This document shows, in pieces, positions 4,877-11,232 of a stretch of 13,037 nt of DNA. The number at the start of each line of letters is the position of its first letter. Positions within the stretch are counted from its first letter, which is position 1. The notes under the pieces were generated by a model. That model ran no database searches. It saw nothing but the letters and a program-made list of their open reading frames with translations, and was not told the DNA's origin. The translations under genes and the position numbers were made by a program. This DNA is from Fusobacterium sp. (GTDB lineage Bacteria; Fusobacteriota; Fusobacteriia; Fusobacteriales; Fusobacteriaceae), in assembly GCA_018457305.1 (NCBI GenBank), contig JAGYHM010000026.1:1-13037 (forward strand), given 5' to 3'.

Positions 4877-7800
4877 ATGGAGAAAAATTTTCTTGAAGCA
4901 TTAAAGACAAGTACTATAAATTCAAAAATTAAATCAAATGAAAATTATCATTGTAAGTTATTGTCTAACAATGATGAAAAAATCGTTTCAGTTTTAAGGA
5001 AACATTTTGAAACTTGTGATGAATTTATAATCTCTGTTGCTTTTGTAACTCAAGGAGGACTTTCTTTATTTTTAGAACAATTAAAAACTTTAGAAGAAAA
5101 AAATATTAAAGGAAAAATTTTAACGGGTGATTACTTAACTTTCACAGAGCCAAAAGCTCTAAAAAAATTATTATCTTACAAAAATATTGATTTGAAAATT
5201 GCTTCTCATAAAAAATTCCACCCCAAAGCATATTTTTTTAGAAAAAATAATATTTGGACTTTGATAGTTGGAAGCAGTAATTTAACTCAGTCAGCCTTGA
5301 CTGTAAATTTTGAATGGAATTTATCTATCAATTCTTTTGAGGAAGGACAAATATTCAAAGAAAGTTTAGAAAAATTTAATGAACATTTTGATGATTTGAA
5401 ATCTTTAACTCTAAAAGATATAGAAATTTATCAAAAATTTTATGATAAACAAAAAGAATTTTATAAAAATTTTAATTTAAACGAGCAAATAAATAATGAA
5501 AAAATAAAACCTAATCCTATGCAAGAAAATGCTTTAAGTAGTTTAAGATATTTTAGAGAAAATTTTAACAGAGCCTTAGTTATTAGTGCAACTGGAACTG
5601 GAAAAACTTTTTTATCTGCCTTTGATGTTAAAAATTCTAAGGCAAAAAAAGTTTTATTTATTGCACATAGAAAAATTATTTTAGAAAAATCTATGGCAAG
5701 TTTCAAAAAAATTATGCCAGAAAAATCTATGGGGATTTTTGACAAAAAAGGGGAAACAGCGTTCGCTTCGCTCACTGTTTCCCACTCTCGTGGGGGCTTC
5801 GCCCCCAACCCCCCTATTAAAGAAGTTAATTGCTCTCAAATTTTTGAGAAAAATTGTGATGACAATAAAGATATAACTTTTGCTATGATACAAACTCTCT
5901 CTAAAAAAGAAAATTTAGAAAAATTCTCTAAAGATTTTTTTGATTATATAATTATTGATGAGGTTCATCACGGTGGAGCAAAATCTTATCAAAATATTTT
6001 TGAATATTTTGAGCCTAAATTTTTATTAGGACTAACTGCTACTCCTGAAAGAACAGATAATTTTGATATTTACAAATTATTTAACTATAATATTGCCTAT
6101 GAAATAAGATTACACGAAGCAATGAAAGAAGAACTTTTATGTCCGTTTCATTATTTTGGTATATCTGATATTTTAATTGATGGTGAAAGTATAAATGAAA
6201 AATCATCTATTAAAAATTTGACTTCCGATGAGAGAGTTAGGCATATATTAGAAAAAAGTTCTTATTATTCTTATAGTGGAAAAATTTTACACTGCCTTGT
6301 TTTTGTTTCAAAAGTTGAGGAGGCAGAAATTTTATGTGAAAAATTTTTAGAAAGAGGAATTAAATCAGCTTATTTATCTTCAAAACATTCTGATACAGAA
6401 AGAGAAAAAACTATTGAAGATTTTGAAAACGGGGAAATAAATTATTTATTTACAGTAGATATTTTTAATGAGGGCATAGATATTCCTTGTGTAAATCAAG
6501 TTATTTTACTTAGGCCTACACAATCATCTATCGTTTATATTCAGCAGTTGGGGAGAGGACTTAGAAAAAATAGAAATAAAGATTTCACTATAATTTTAGA
6601 TTTTATTGGAAATTATTCTAAAAATTTTCTTATTCCTATTGCTATTTCTCAAAATTCTAATTATGATAAGGATTTTATGAAAAGATTTTTGATGAATTCA
6701 ACAGATTTTTTGGCTGGAGAAAGTTCGGTTGTCTTTGATAAAATTTCAAAAGAAAGAATTTTTGAAAATATAAACAGCACAAATTTTTCTAATAGAAAAT
6801 TGATAGAAGAAAATTTTAGATTTTTAGAAAAACAACTTGGGAGATTTCCTTTGCTCACAGATTTTTTTGAAAAAGATTTACTATCTCCAAATGTTATTTT
6901 AAAATACAAAAAAAATTATGATGAAATTTTAAAAATATTTGTTGATACTAAACAAAGGGGCGACCTGCGTCCTTCGGACTGCTCGCCTCTCTCGTGGGGG
7001 CAAAGCCCCCAGACCCAAAAAAAAGGGAAAATATCTAGTGAATTTTTAAGGCGAAGCCTTAAAGTGAAGTCTCCACTGCGACACATCGAATATAAAAAAA
7101 TAGGAGAACTTAACGAAACTGAAAGAAACTTTTTGAATTTTATTTCTAGTTTTTTTACTCCAGCAAAAAGAATACACGAAATTTTTATTTTAAAAAATTT
7201 AATTTTAAAATCTTCTCTTTCTTTTGAGGAAATAAAAAATCTTATGGCTCTCTGCGACCTATCGGTCTACTCGCAGTCTAGTGGGGGCAAAGCCCCCCAA
7301 TCCCTAATAAAAATTGAAAATTCTGGGAAAGATAACGGGCAACGACAATTAAATTTTAGAAATAATTCTAATAGTGATATAAATATTGAAAATGCTTTGA
7401 GGCATTTAACAAAAGAAATTTTTGTGAATTTATCTCAAATAAAACCATTTAGAGCCTTGGCTTATAAAAAAGAAAATTCTTATTTTATAGATGAAGAATT
7501 TAAAAAAAGTTACGAGCAAAATTCTTATTTTAAATTATTGATTGATGATTTAATTTCTTATAACTTAAAATATTGCTTGAAAAATTATAGCTCTAAAAAC
7601 TCGGAAGAAAATTTAATTTTATTTAGAGAATACTCAAAGCAAGAAGCCTTTTGGTATTCAAATTTAGATTTTAACAATGGTTATCAAGTGAGTGGCTACA
7701 CTGCTTTTGAAAAAGAAAAAATTTTAATGATTTTTATAACTCTTGATGGTTCTTCTTCAAGAAATATTTATACCAATGAATTTTATGATAGACAAACTTT

Positions 7801-8059
7801 TTCTTGGTTTTCAAAGAGCAGTAGATATTTAAGTAAAAATAATAAATTAACTGTTGAGGGAAAAATTGCAAATAATTTTTATACTATTAAAACTTTTATC
7901 AAAAAAATTAACGGAGAAAATTTTTACTATGTTGGAGAAGTTCAAGAAGTTATTTCAGCAGAAGTCTCAAAAGATATTAAAGGAAAAGCTAATGTAAAAT
8001 ATATCTTTAAATTAAAAAATGAAATTAAAAATGAGCTATTTGAATATTTTAATAAATAA
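4877..8059 (+). CDS. PLD-like / SF2 DExH helicase / DUF3427 protein, carrying in-frame palindromic elements
   Basis: A 1060-residue protein. The N-terminal phospholipase-D-like domain has H115-x-K117 and GSSNLTQSAL (132-141). The superfamily 2 helicase core shows ATGTGKT (Walker A Lys243), AHRKIIL, DEVHH (361-365), TATPERTD (387-394), FNEGIDIP and QQLGRGLRK (556-564). The C-terminal part, notably the FREYSKQEAFWYSNL block near 915 and what follows, matches DUF3427. The architecture occurs in solitary helicase-nuclease-like proteins of accessory regions; a defence or DNA-processing role is inferred. ATG 4877 follows AAGGAG (4863-4868) at eight bases; an upstream TTG (4844) would place the ribosome site inside the gene. 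Three GC-rich hairpin elements, at residues about 292-313, 694-714 and 790-810, plus another hairpin near 724-730, interrupt the AT-rich gene without frameshift or stop. All helicase motifs are intact. Confidence 0.88.
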   Translation: MEKNFLEALKTSTINSKIKSNENYHCKLLSNNDEKIVSVLRKHFETCDEFIISVAFVTQGGLSLFLEQLKTLEEKNIKGKILTGDYLTFTEPKALKKLLSYKNIDLKIASHKKFHPKAYFFRKNNIWTLIVGSSNLTQSALTVNFEWNLSINSFEEGQIFKESLEKFNEHFDDLKSLTLKDIEIYQKFYDKQKEFYKNFNLNEQINNEKIKPNPMQENALSSLRYFRENFNRALVISATGTGKTFLSAFDVKNSKAKKVLFIAHRKIILEKSMASFKKIMPEKSMGIFDKKGETAFASLTVSHSRGGFAPNPPIKEVNCSQIFEKNCDDNKDITFAMIQTLSKKENLEKFSKDFFDYIIIDEVHHGGAKSYQNIFEYFEPKFLLGLTATPERTDNFDIYKLFNYNIAYEIRLHEAMKEELLCPFHYFGISDILIDGESINEKSSIKNLTSDERVRHILEKSSYYSYSGKILHCLVFVSKVEEAEILCEKFLERGIKSAYLSSKHSDTEREKTIEDFENGEINYLFTVDIFNEGIDIPCVNQVILLRPTQSSIVYIQQLGRGLRKNRNKDFTIILDFIGNYSKNFLIPIAISQNSNYDKDFMKRFLMNSTDFLAGESSVVFDKISKERIFENINSTNFSNRKLIEENFRFLEKQLGRFPLLTDFFEKDLLSPNVILKYKKNYDEILKIFVDTKQRGDLRPSDCSPLSWGQSPQTQKKGKISSEFLRRSLKVKSPLRHIEYKKIGELNETERNFLNFISSFFTPAKRIHEIFILKNLILKSSLSFEEIKNLMALCDLSVYSQSSGGKAPQSLIKIENSGKDNGQRQLNFRNNSNSDINIENALRHLTKEIFVNLSQIKPFRALAYKKENSYFIDEEFKKSYEQNSYFKLLIDDLISYNLKYCLKNYSSKNSEENLILFREYSKQEAFWYSNLDFNNGYQVSGYTAFEKEKILMIFITLDGSSSRNIYTNEFYDRQTFSWFSKSSRYLSKNNKLTVEGKIANNFYTIKTFIKKINGENFYYVGEVQEVISAEVSKDIKGKANVKYIFKLKNEIKNELFEYFNK
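5750..5814 (+). repeat. Palindromic element copy E, in frame inside the helicase gene
   Basis: A variable hairpin, GGGAAACAG (5751-5759) with CTGTTTCCC (5775-5783), is followed by spacer ACTCTCGT, the GC hairpin GGGGGC-TTC-GCCCCC (5792-5806), then AACCCCCC. It is translated as residues about 292-313 (GETAF...APNPP). The site lies in the first RecA-like domain between AHRKIIL and ITFAMIQTL, a stretch I expect to be a variable loop. Its base composition is sharply different from the gene on both sides. Confidence 0.85.
6957..7016 (+). repeat. Palindromic element copy F, in frame inside the helicase gene
   Basis: The outer pairing GGCGA (6959-6963) with TCGCC (6983-6987) encloses GTCC-TTC-GGAC (6969-6979). 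Spacer TCTCTCGT follows, then GGGGGC-AAA-GCCCCC (6996-7010) and AGACCC. It is translated as residues about 694-714 (RGDLRPSDC...). The reading frame across the GC hairpin differs from copies E and G, giving SWGQSPQ instead of GG(F/K)AP. It lies between the helicase core and the DUF3427 part. Confidence 0.85.
7045..7085 (+). repeat. Additional hairpin insertion in the helicase gene, different family
   Basis: TTTAAGGC (7045-7052) and GCCTTAAA (7056-7063) form a perfect 8-bp hairpin with a GAA loop, followed by a smaller one, AGTG-N7-CACT (about 7063-7077). It is translated in frame (EFLRRSLKVKSPLRHI). It has no C run and no GGGGGC hairpin, so it is probably a different element or a relic, only 29 bases after copy F. 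Confidence 0.5.
7246..7305 (+). repeat. Palindromic element copy G, in frame inside the helicase gene
   Basis: CTGCGA (7252-7257) pairs with TCGCAG (7271-7276), with inner GACC-TATC-GGTC (7256-7267) as an alternative or nested pairing. Spacer TCTAGT follows, then GGGGGC-AAA-GCCCCC (7283-7297) and a CAATCCCT end. It is translated as residues about 790-810 (MALCDLSVYSQSSGGKAPQS), within the region between the helicase core and the conserved C-terminal block. Confidence 0.82.
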
Positions 8060-8067
8060 AAAAAATT

Positions 8068-8127
8068 GGGCGACTGCGGAGATTTATCTCCTGTCGCCCT
8101 CTTCTGTGAGGCTCCGCCCCACACCCC
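8068..8127 (+). repeat. Palindromic element copy D, directly after the helicase stop
   Basis: GGGCGAC (8068-8074) pairs with GTCGCCC (8093-8099), enclosing GGAGAT-TT-ATCTCC (8078-8091): a very stable two-part hairpin eight bases after the stop codon. Next come spacer TCTTCT and GTGAGGC-TCC-GCCCCAC (8106-8122) with one mismatch, then ACCCC. It could help end the helicase transcript, although no good T run follows the first hairpin. Confidence 0.8.
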
Positions 8128-8168
8128 AAAAAGAAAAATTAGATTATAATTTCCTTAAGTATAAAAAA

Positions 8169-8240
8169 AAGGGCGTTGGGGCGAAGCCCCAACACCAAAA
8201 AGGCGAGCAGGACTTCAGTCCGTAGCGAGCCCTAAAAAAA
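8169..8240 (-). repeat. Palindromic element copy B, after the acyl-ligase fusion gene; terminator-like
   Basis: Read on the minus strand, an AGGGC...GCC outer stem encloses GGACT-GA-AGTCC (8210-8221) and is followed by TTTTT. Then comes the perfect 8-bp hairpin GTTGGGGC-TTC-GCCCCAAC (8175-8193) and a GCCC end. It starts about 15 bases beyond the stop of the minus-strand gene ending at 8256 and could serve as its terminator. It is inverted relative to copy D, from which it is separated by about 40 AT-rich bases (8128-8168) with no other feature seen. Confidence 0.8.
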
Positions 8241-8255
8241 TCAAATTATATTTTT

Positions 8256-10757
8256 TTAATTTTTATAAGTCTTTTCTATACTATTTTTTGTTTCCTCAAC
8301 AATTTCTTCAACAGCCTTATCAGTTGGCTCTATTTTTTTAATAAATTCTATTGATAAATTTTTCTTTCTCGGGAATTTCACTCCATAAGGCATAGACTCA
8401 TAAGCACCTTTTAATACAAATGGATAAATTGGAACATTTAATTCTTTTGCTAAAATTGCAAAAGTTTTTTTAAATTCTTGTAGTTCTCCATCTCTTGTTC
8501 TTGCTCCCTCTGGGAAAATTATTAATTTTTTATTTTCTTTTAAAACTTTTGAAGCAGCTTGCAGAGTTCCTTTTAAATTTTTATTTACATCAACTAAAAT
8601 TATATTTCCGTTATCTGCTGCCCATTTTTTTAATCCACTTTTAAAATGAAGAGCCGTTGCTATATAATAATTATTTTCCACTTCTTTGTTTGAAAAAGCA
8701 GAATTTACCATAAAGGCATCTATAAAACTTTGATGATTTCCAACGATTATTCCTGCACCATCTTCTATATTTTCTCTACCTTTTATTTTTAAATTAAAAT
8801 AAAGTTTAAAAATTGGAGCAAAAATAAATTTAGTAATTTTTATCATCAAAGCACTCTTTGGTAATTTTATATCTGCTTGATTCTCTATCAATTTTTTTAA
8901 ATTTTTATTGTTTCCAGAATTTTCTTCTTGTTTTTTCTTAACTAATTCTAAAATTGAAGCAATAGTTTTATTTTCTATAAAATCTTCTTCTGTAAAATCA
9001 ACATTAAATTTTGCAACTATGAAGTTTGAAAGCTCAACTATATCTAAAGAATCAAAACCTAAGTCTAATTCTATATGAGATTCTGGATTGATTTCCTCTT
9101 TGTAAGTTTCTTCTATATACTCCCTTAACTTTTCATAATTTTCTTTTATTTCTTCTGGGATTTCATAAACTTTTTTTTCTTCCGATTTATTTTCAGAATT
9201 TTCTTTTGTTGTATTATCTTCAATTAAATCTTTTAGCATAAATCTTCTGATTTTTCCCATTCTAGTTTTAGGGAGCTCATCTTTAATTATTTTTATTTCG
9301 TGAATTTTTTTATAGTTAGGAGCAGTGATATTATATTTATCAATTACTTCCCACTTTATTGCTTCAACTGTATTTACAATTTTTCTCTCAGCAATTAAAT
9401 CTAAATCTGGATGAATTAAAGCTAATAAATGGTCTTCGTAGTCAACGACGGCAATTTCTTTTATTAAATCTGTGCCCTTAAAAATTTCTGCTTCTATATC
9501 TCCTGGATTTATATTTTTTCCATTAGGAAGAACTATCATCTCTTTTTTTCTTCCGACTATTACTAAATGTCCTTCATCCATTTTTCCTAAATCACCAGTA
9601 CATAGCCAACCATCTTCGTTAAATGTTTTTTTAGTTGCTTCAGGGTTATTATAATAACCTTTCATTACATTTTTTCCCTTAACTAAGATTTCTCCATCTT
9701 CTGCAATTTTTACAAATACATCTGGTATAACCTCTCCAACTGTATCTTTTCTTTCACGCCCTGGAACATTAAAGGCAATTATTGGAGCAGTTTCTGTCAT
9801 TCCATAACCTTGAATTAAATGGAAGCCCATAGTTAAAAAGTGATCTAAAACCTCTTCATCTAATTTTGCCCCACCAGAAACAAGAACTCTTATATTTCCA
9901 CCAAGATTTTTGTGTACTTTTGAAAATAAAAATTTTCTAAATCCAGTAGATTTAACTTTTTCTGCAAGATTAAACATAAATTTTGCAATTTTACTTTTAT
10001 TTATTTGAGCCATAATAGCTTTATCTAACATTTCCCAAACTCTTGGGACTCCAATTACCACACTTATTTTATGTTCTTTTAAAGTTCTTTTTAAATTTTC
10101 AGATGAAATTTGATCTAAAATTACAATAGGAACTCCAAAATATAATGGCATAATTAAAGTAAAACTTAAAGGTAAAATATGATGATAAGGTAGCATAGCA
10201 AGTATAGTATCTGTGTCATCAACAAGATTTACATTTTTTACTCCATTTATATTTGCAATAATATTCTCATAAGTTAGCATTACACCTTTTGGATCTCCAG
10301 TTGTTCCAGAAGTATATAAAATAACTGCTACATCTTCTTCATTTTCAACATCTAAAACTTCTGATTTTGGAATAAAATTTTCAGGTATTTTAATTTCATC
10401 AACATTTATTATTTTCATTTCATAGCCAGTATTTTCTAAGGCTTTTTCAACAGTGGTTTTTGTTTTATTTGAAACAAAAATATAACTTGGTTTTGAATCT
10501 CCAAATACATAAGAAAGTTGCTCCTCACTTGAAGCTGCATCTAAATTTACAGATATTCCTTGTTTATCCCAAACTGAAAATAGAGCAAAAATTGTTGCAG
10601 GTCTGTTTTCTAATAAAGTAACAACTCTTTCTCCCTTTTCAATATTTAATAAAGATGAAAAGAATTTTACATAATTTATTACATCTTTATACGAATATTT
10701 ATCTTCTCCATAAGTAACAGCTGTCTTTTTCCTATCATATATAAATCTTATAGACAT
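8256..10757 (-). CDS. AMP-dependent acyl ligase - acyl carrier protein - PlsC acyltransferase fusion
   Basis: An 833-residue, three-domain protein. Residues about 1-515 form an ANL-superfamily acyl-activating enzyme: YTSGTTGDPKG (148-158), YGMTETAP (318-325), TGD (387-389) and PKTRMGKIRR (496-505, likely catalytic Lys502). Residues about 535-610 form an acyl carrier protein with DLGFDSLDIVEL, Ser570 being the phosphopantetheine site. Residues about 640-833 form a PlsC/LPLAT acyltransferase with NHQSFID (674-680, His675 and Asp680) and FPEGARTR (748-755). The inferred chemistry is ATP activation of a free fatty acid, loading on the built-in carrier, and transfer to a lysophospholipid or glycerol phosphate, comparable in logic to E. 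coli Aas. ATG 10757 follows AGGAGAAG (10765-10772) at seven bases. It is 18 bases downstream of a 49-residue gene, probably the same operon. Confidence 0.92.
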   Translation of the reverse strand: MSIRFIYDRKKTAVTYGEDKYSYKDVINYVKFFSSLLNIEKGERVVTLLENRPATIFALFSVWDKQGISVNLDAASSEEQLSYVFGDSKPSYIFVSNKTKTTVEKALENTGYEMKIINVDEIKIPENFIPKSEVLDVENEEDVAVILYTSGTTGDPKGVMLTYENIIANINGVKNVNLVDDTDTILAMLPYHHILPLSFTLIMPLYFGVPIVILDQISSENLKRTLKEHKISVVIGVPRVWEMLDKAIMAQINKSKIAKFMFNLAEKVKSTGFRKFLFSKVHKNLGGNIRVLVSGGAKLDEEVLDHFLTMGFHLIQGYGMTETAPIIAFNVPGRERKDTVGEVIPDVFVKIAEDGEILVKGKNVMKGYYNNPEATKKTFNEDGWLCTGDLGKMDEGHLVIVGRKKEMIVLPNGKNINPGDIEAEIFKGTDLIKEIAVVDYEDHLLALIHPDLDLIAERKIVNTVEAIKWEVIDKYNITAPNYKKIHEIKIIKDELPKTRMGKIRRFMLKDLIEDNTTKENSENKSEEKKVYEIPEEIKENYEKLREYIEETYKEEINPESHIELDLGFDSLDIVELSNFIVAKFNVDFTEEDFIENKTIASILELVKKKQEENSGNNKNLKKLIENQADIKLPKSALMIKITKFIFAPIFKLYFNLKIKGRENIEDGAGIIVGNHQSFIDAFMVNSAFSNKEVENNYYIATALHFKSGLKKWAADNGNIILVDVNKNLKGTLQAASKVLKENKKLIIFPEGARTRDGELQEFKKTFAILAKELNVPIYPFVLKGAYESMPYGVKFPRKKNLSIEFIKKIEPTDKAVEEIVEETKNSIEKTYKN

Positions 10758-10775
10758 TTTTCTACTTCTCCTTTT

Positions 10776-10925
10776 TTATATTAAATTATCTATTATTTCT
10801 TCTAATTCTTTTCTTTCTGCAGCAGACAAATCATATCCAGCTTTTAATTTTTTTAAAATTTTACTGTCTGTTGCACTCATGCTTCTATCTAAAATTTTTA
10901 TAAGCATCTTTAAATAAAAATTCAT
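10776..10925 (-). CDS. Small protein of unknown function (49 aa), operon leader of the acyl-ligase fusion
   Basis: A 49-residue protein I do not recognise. It is helical and charged, with a hydrophobic N-terminus (MNFYLKMLIKILDRSM) and a C-terminal AAERKELEEIIDNLI that looks amphipathic. There is no signal peptide or cysteine motif. I chose ATG 10925 because AGAGG (10931-10935) lies five bases upstream. A longer reading from ATG 10958 (60 residues) lacks a ribosome site and would put this one inside the gene. Its stop is 18 bases before the fusion gene, so the two are probably cotranscribed, which hints at a link with lipid metabolism but proves nothing. The sequence around its start codon is duplicated 135 bases upstream. 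Confidence 0.6.
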   Translation of the reverse strand: MNFYLKMLIKILDRSMSATDSKILKKLKAGYDLSAAERKELEEIIDNLI

Positions 10926-11069
10926 ATCTTCCTCTCTTCTTAATTTTTTGTTTTCCATAAATTTATTATAAACTTATTCTAACTCTTACTCCTGCTTTCG
11001 CAGAAGCATCTAAGACTTTCTAAAAAACTAAAGTTTTTAAGAAACTCTAAGAAAATTCATATCTTCCTC
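10917..11069 (-). repeat. 18-bp direct repeat spanning a ribosome site and start codon, with hairpins between
   Basis: GAGGAAGATATGAATTTT (minus strand) occurs exactly twice, at 10917-10934 (the start of the 49-aa gene) and at 11052-11069. The upstream copy opens a seven-codon reading frame, MNFLRVS. Between the copies (10935-11051) are a hairpin-prone A/T stretch (AAAAAC-TTTA-GTTTTT within 11023-11041), the hairpin CTGC-GAAA-GCAG near 10992-11003, and a -10-like TATAAT (10965-10970). The arrangement could be an insertion that duplicated its target, or a local duplication. Confidence 0.6.
10965..10970 (-). promoter_or_regulatory. Possible -10 element for the 49-aa gene / acyl-ligase operon
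   Basis: A perfect TATAAT on the minus strand, about 40 bases upstream of the 49-aa gene's ATG. No convincing -35 lies at 16-18 bases, so this is a weak call in such AT-rich sequence. Confidence 0.3.
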
Positions 11070-11074
11070 CTATT

Positions 11075-11134
11075 CGCCCACGCTCGCCCACGCTCGCTTA
11101 CGCTCACTGGCGGGGAAAGGACGCGGTGGCGTCC
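11075..11134 (+). repeat. Tandem 10-mers and hairpin, partial relative of the palindromic elements
   Basis: Three 10-base units stand in tandem: CGCCCACGCT (11075-11084), CGCCCACGCT (11085-11094) and CGCTTACGCT (11095-11104). CACTGGCGGGG follows, then the perfect hairpin GGACGC-GGTG-GCGTCC (11119-11134). CGCTTACGCTCACTG resembles CGCTTCGCTCACTG in copy E, suggesting a common origin. With the direct repeat and copy C it fills the gene-free interval 10926-11232. Confidence 0.55.
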
Positions 11135-11159
11135 TACTCCACTTTTTTATTTTCTCTTT

Positions 11160-11227
11160 GGGGTGTTGGGGCGGAGCCCCAACCATAAAGGCGAGCAGAG
11201 CGTTAGCTCGGGCGAGCCTTAAAAAAA
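11160..11227 (-). repeat. Palindromic element copy C, after the response regulator gene
   Basis: Read on the minus strand, AAGGC...GCCTT (11188-11192 with 11216-11220) encloses GAGC-TAAC-GCTC (11198-11209). Then comes spacer TATG and the perfect 8-bp hairpin GTTGGGGC-TCC-GCCCCAAC (11165-11183), ending in ACCCC. It starts about six bases beyond the stop of the minus-strand response regulator gene. It closely resembles copy B, and a run of seven A and ATATAATT adjoin it on the gene side (+ strand reading). Confidence 0.82.
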
Positions 11228-11232
11228 TATAA

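Noticed and set aside
5461..5893. Two minus-strand open frames across copy E
   Set aside because: Shadows of the helicase coding sequence, kept open by the GC-rich palindrome; no ribosome sites.
8019..8225. 68-codon + strand reading frame overlapping the helicase end
   Set aside because: It consists of the helicase tail out of frame plus two palindromic elements; no ribosome site and no protein-like pattern.
8068..8240. Inverted copies D and B as the ends of an insertion sequence
   Set aside because: Only about 40 AT-rich bases lie between them and there is no transposase; each copy better fits a separate element after its own gene.
4769..11227. CRISPR array made of the recurring palindromic units
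   Set aside because: Copies are irregularly spaced over kilobases, occur in both orientations and within genes, and there are no uniform spacers or cas genes.
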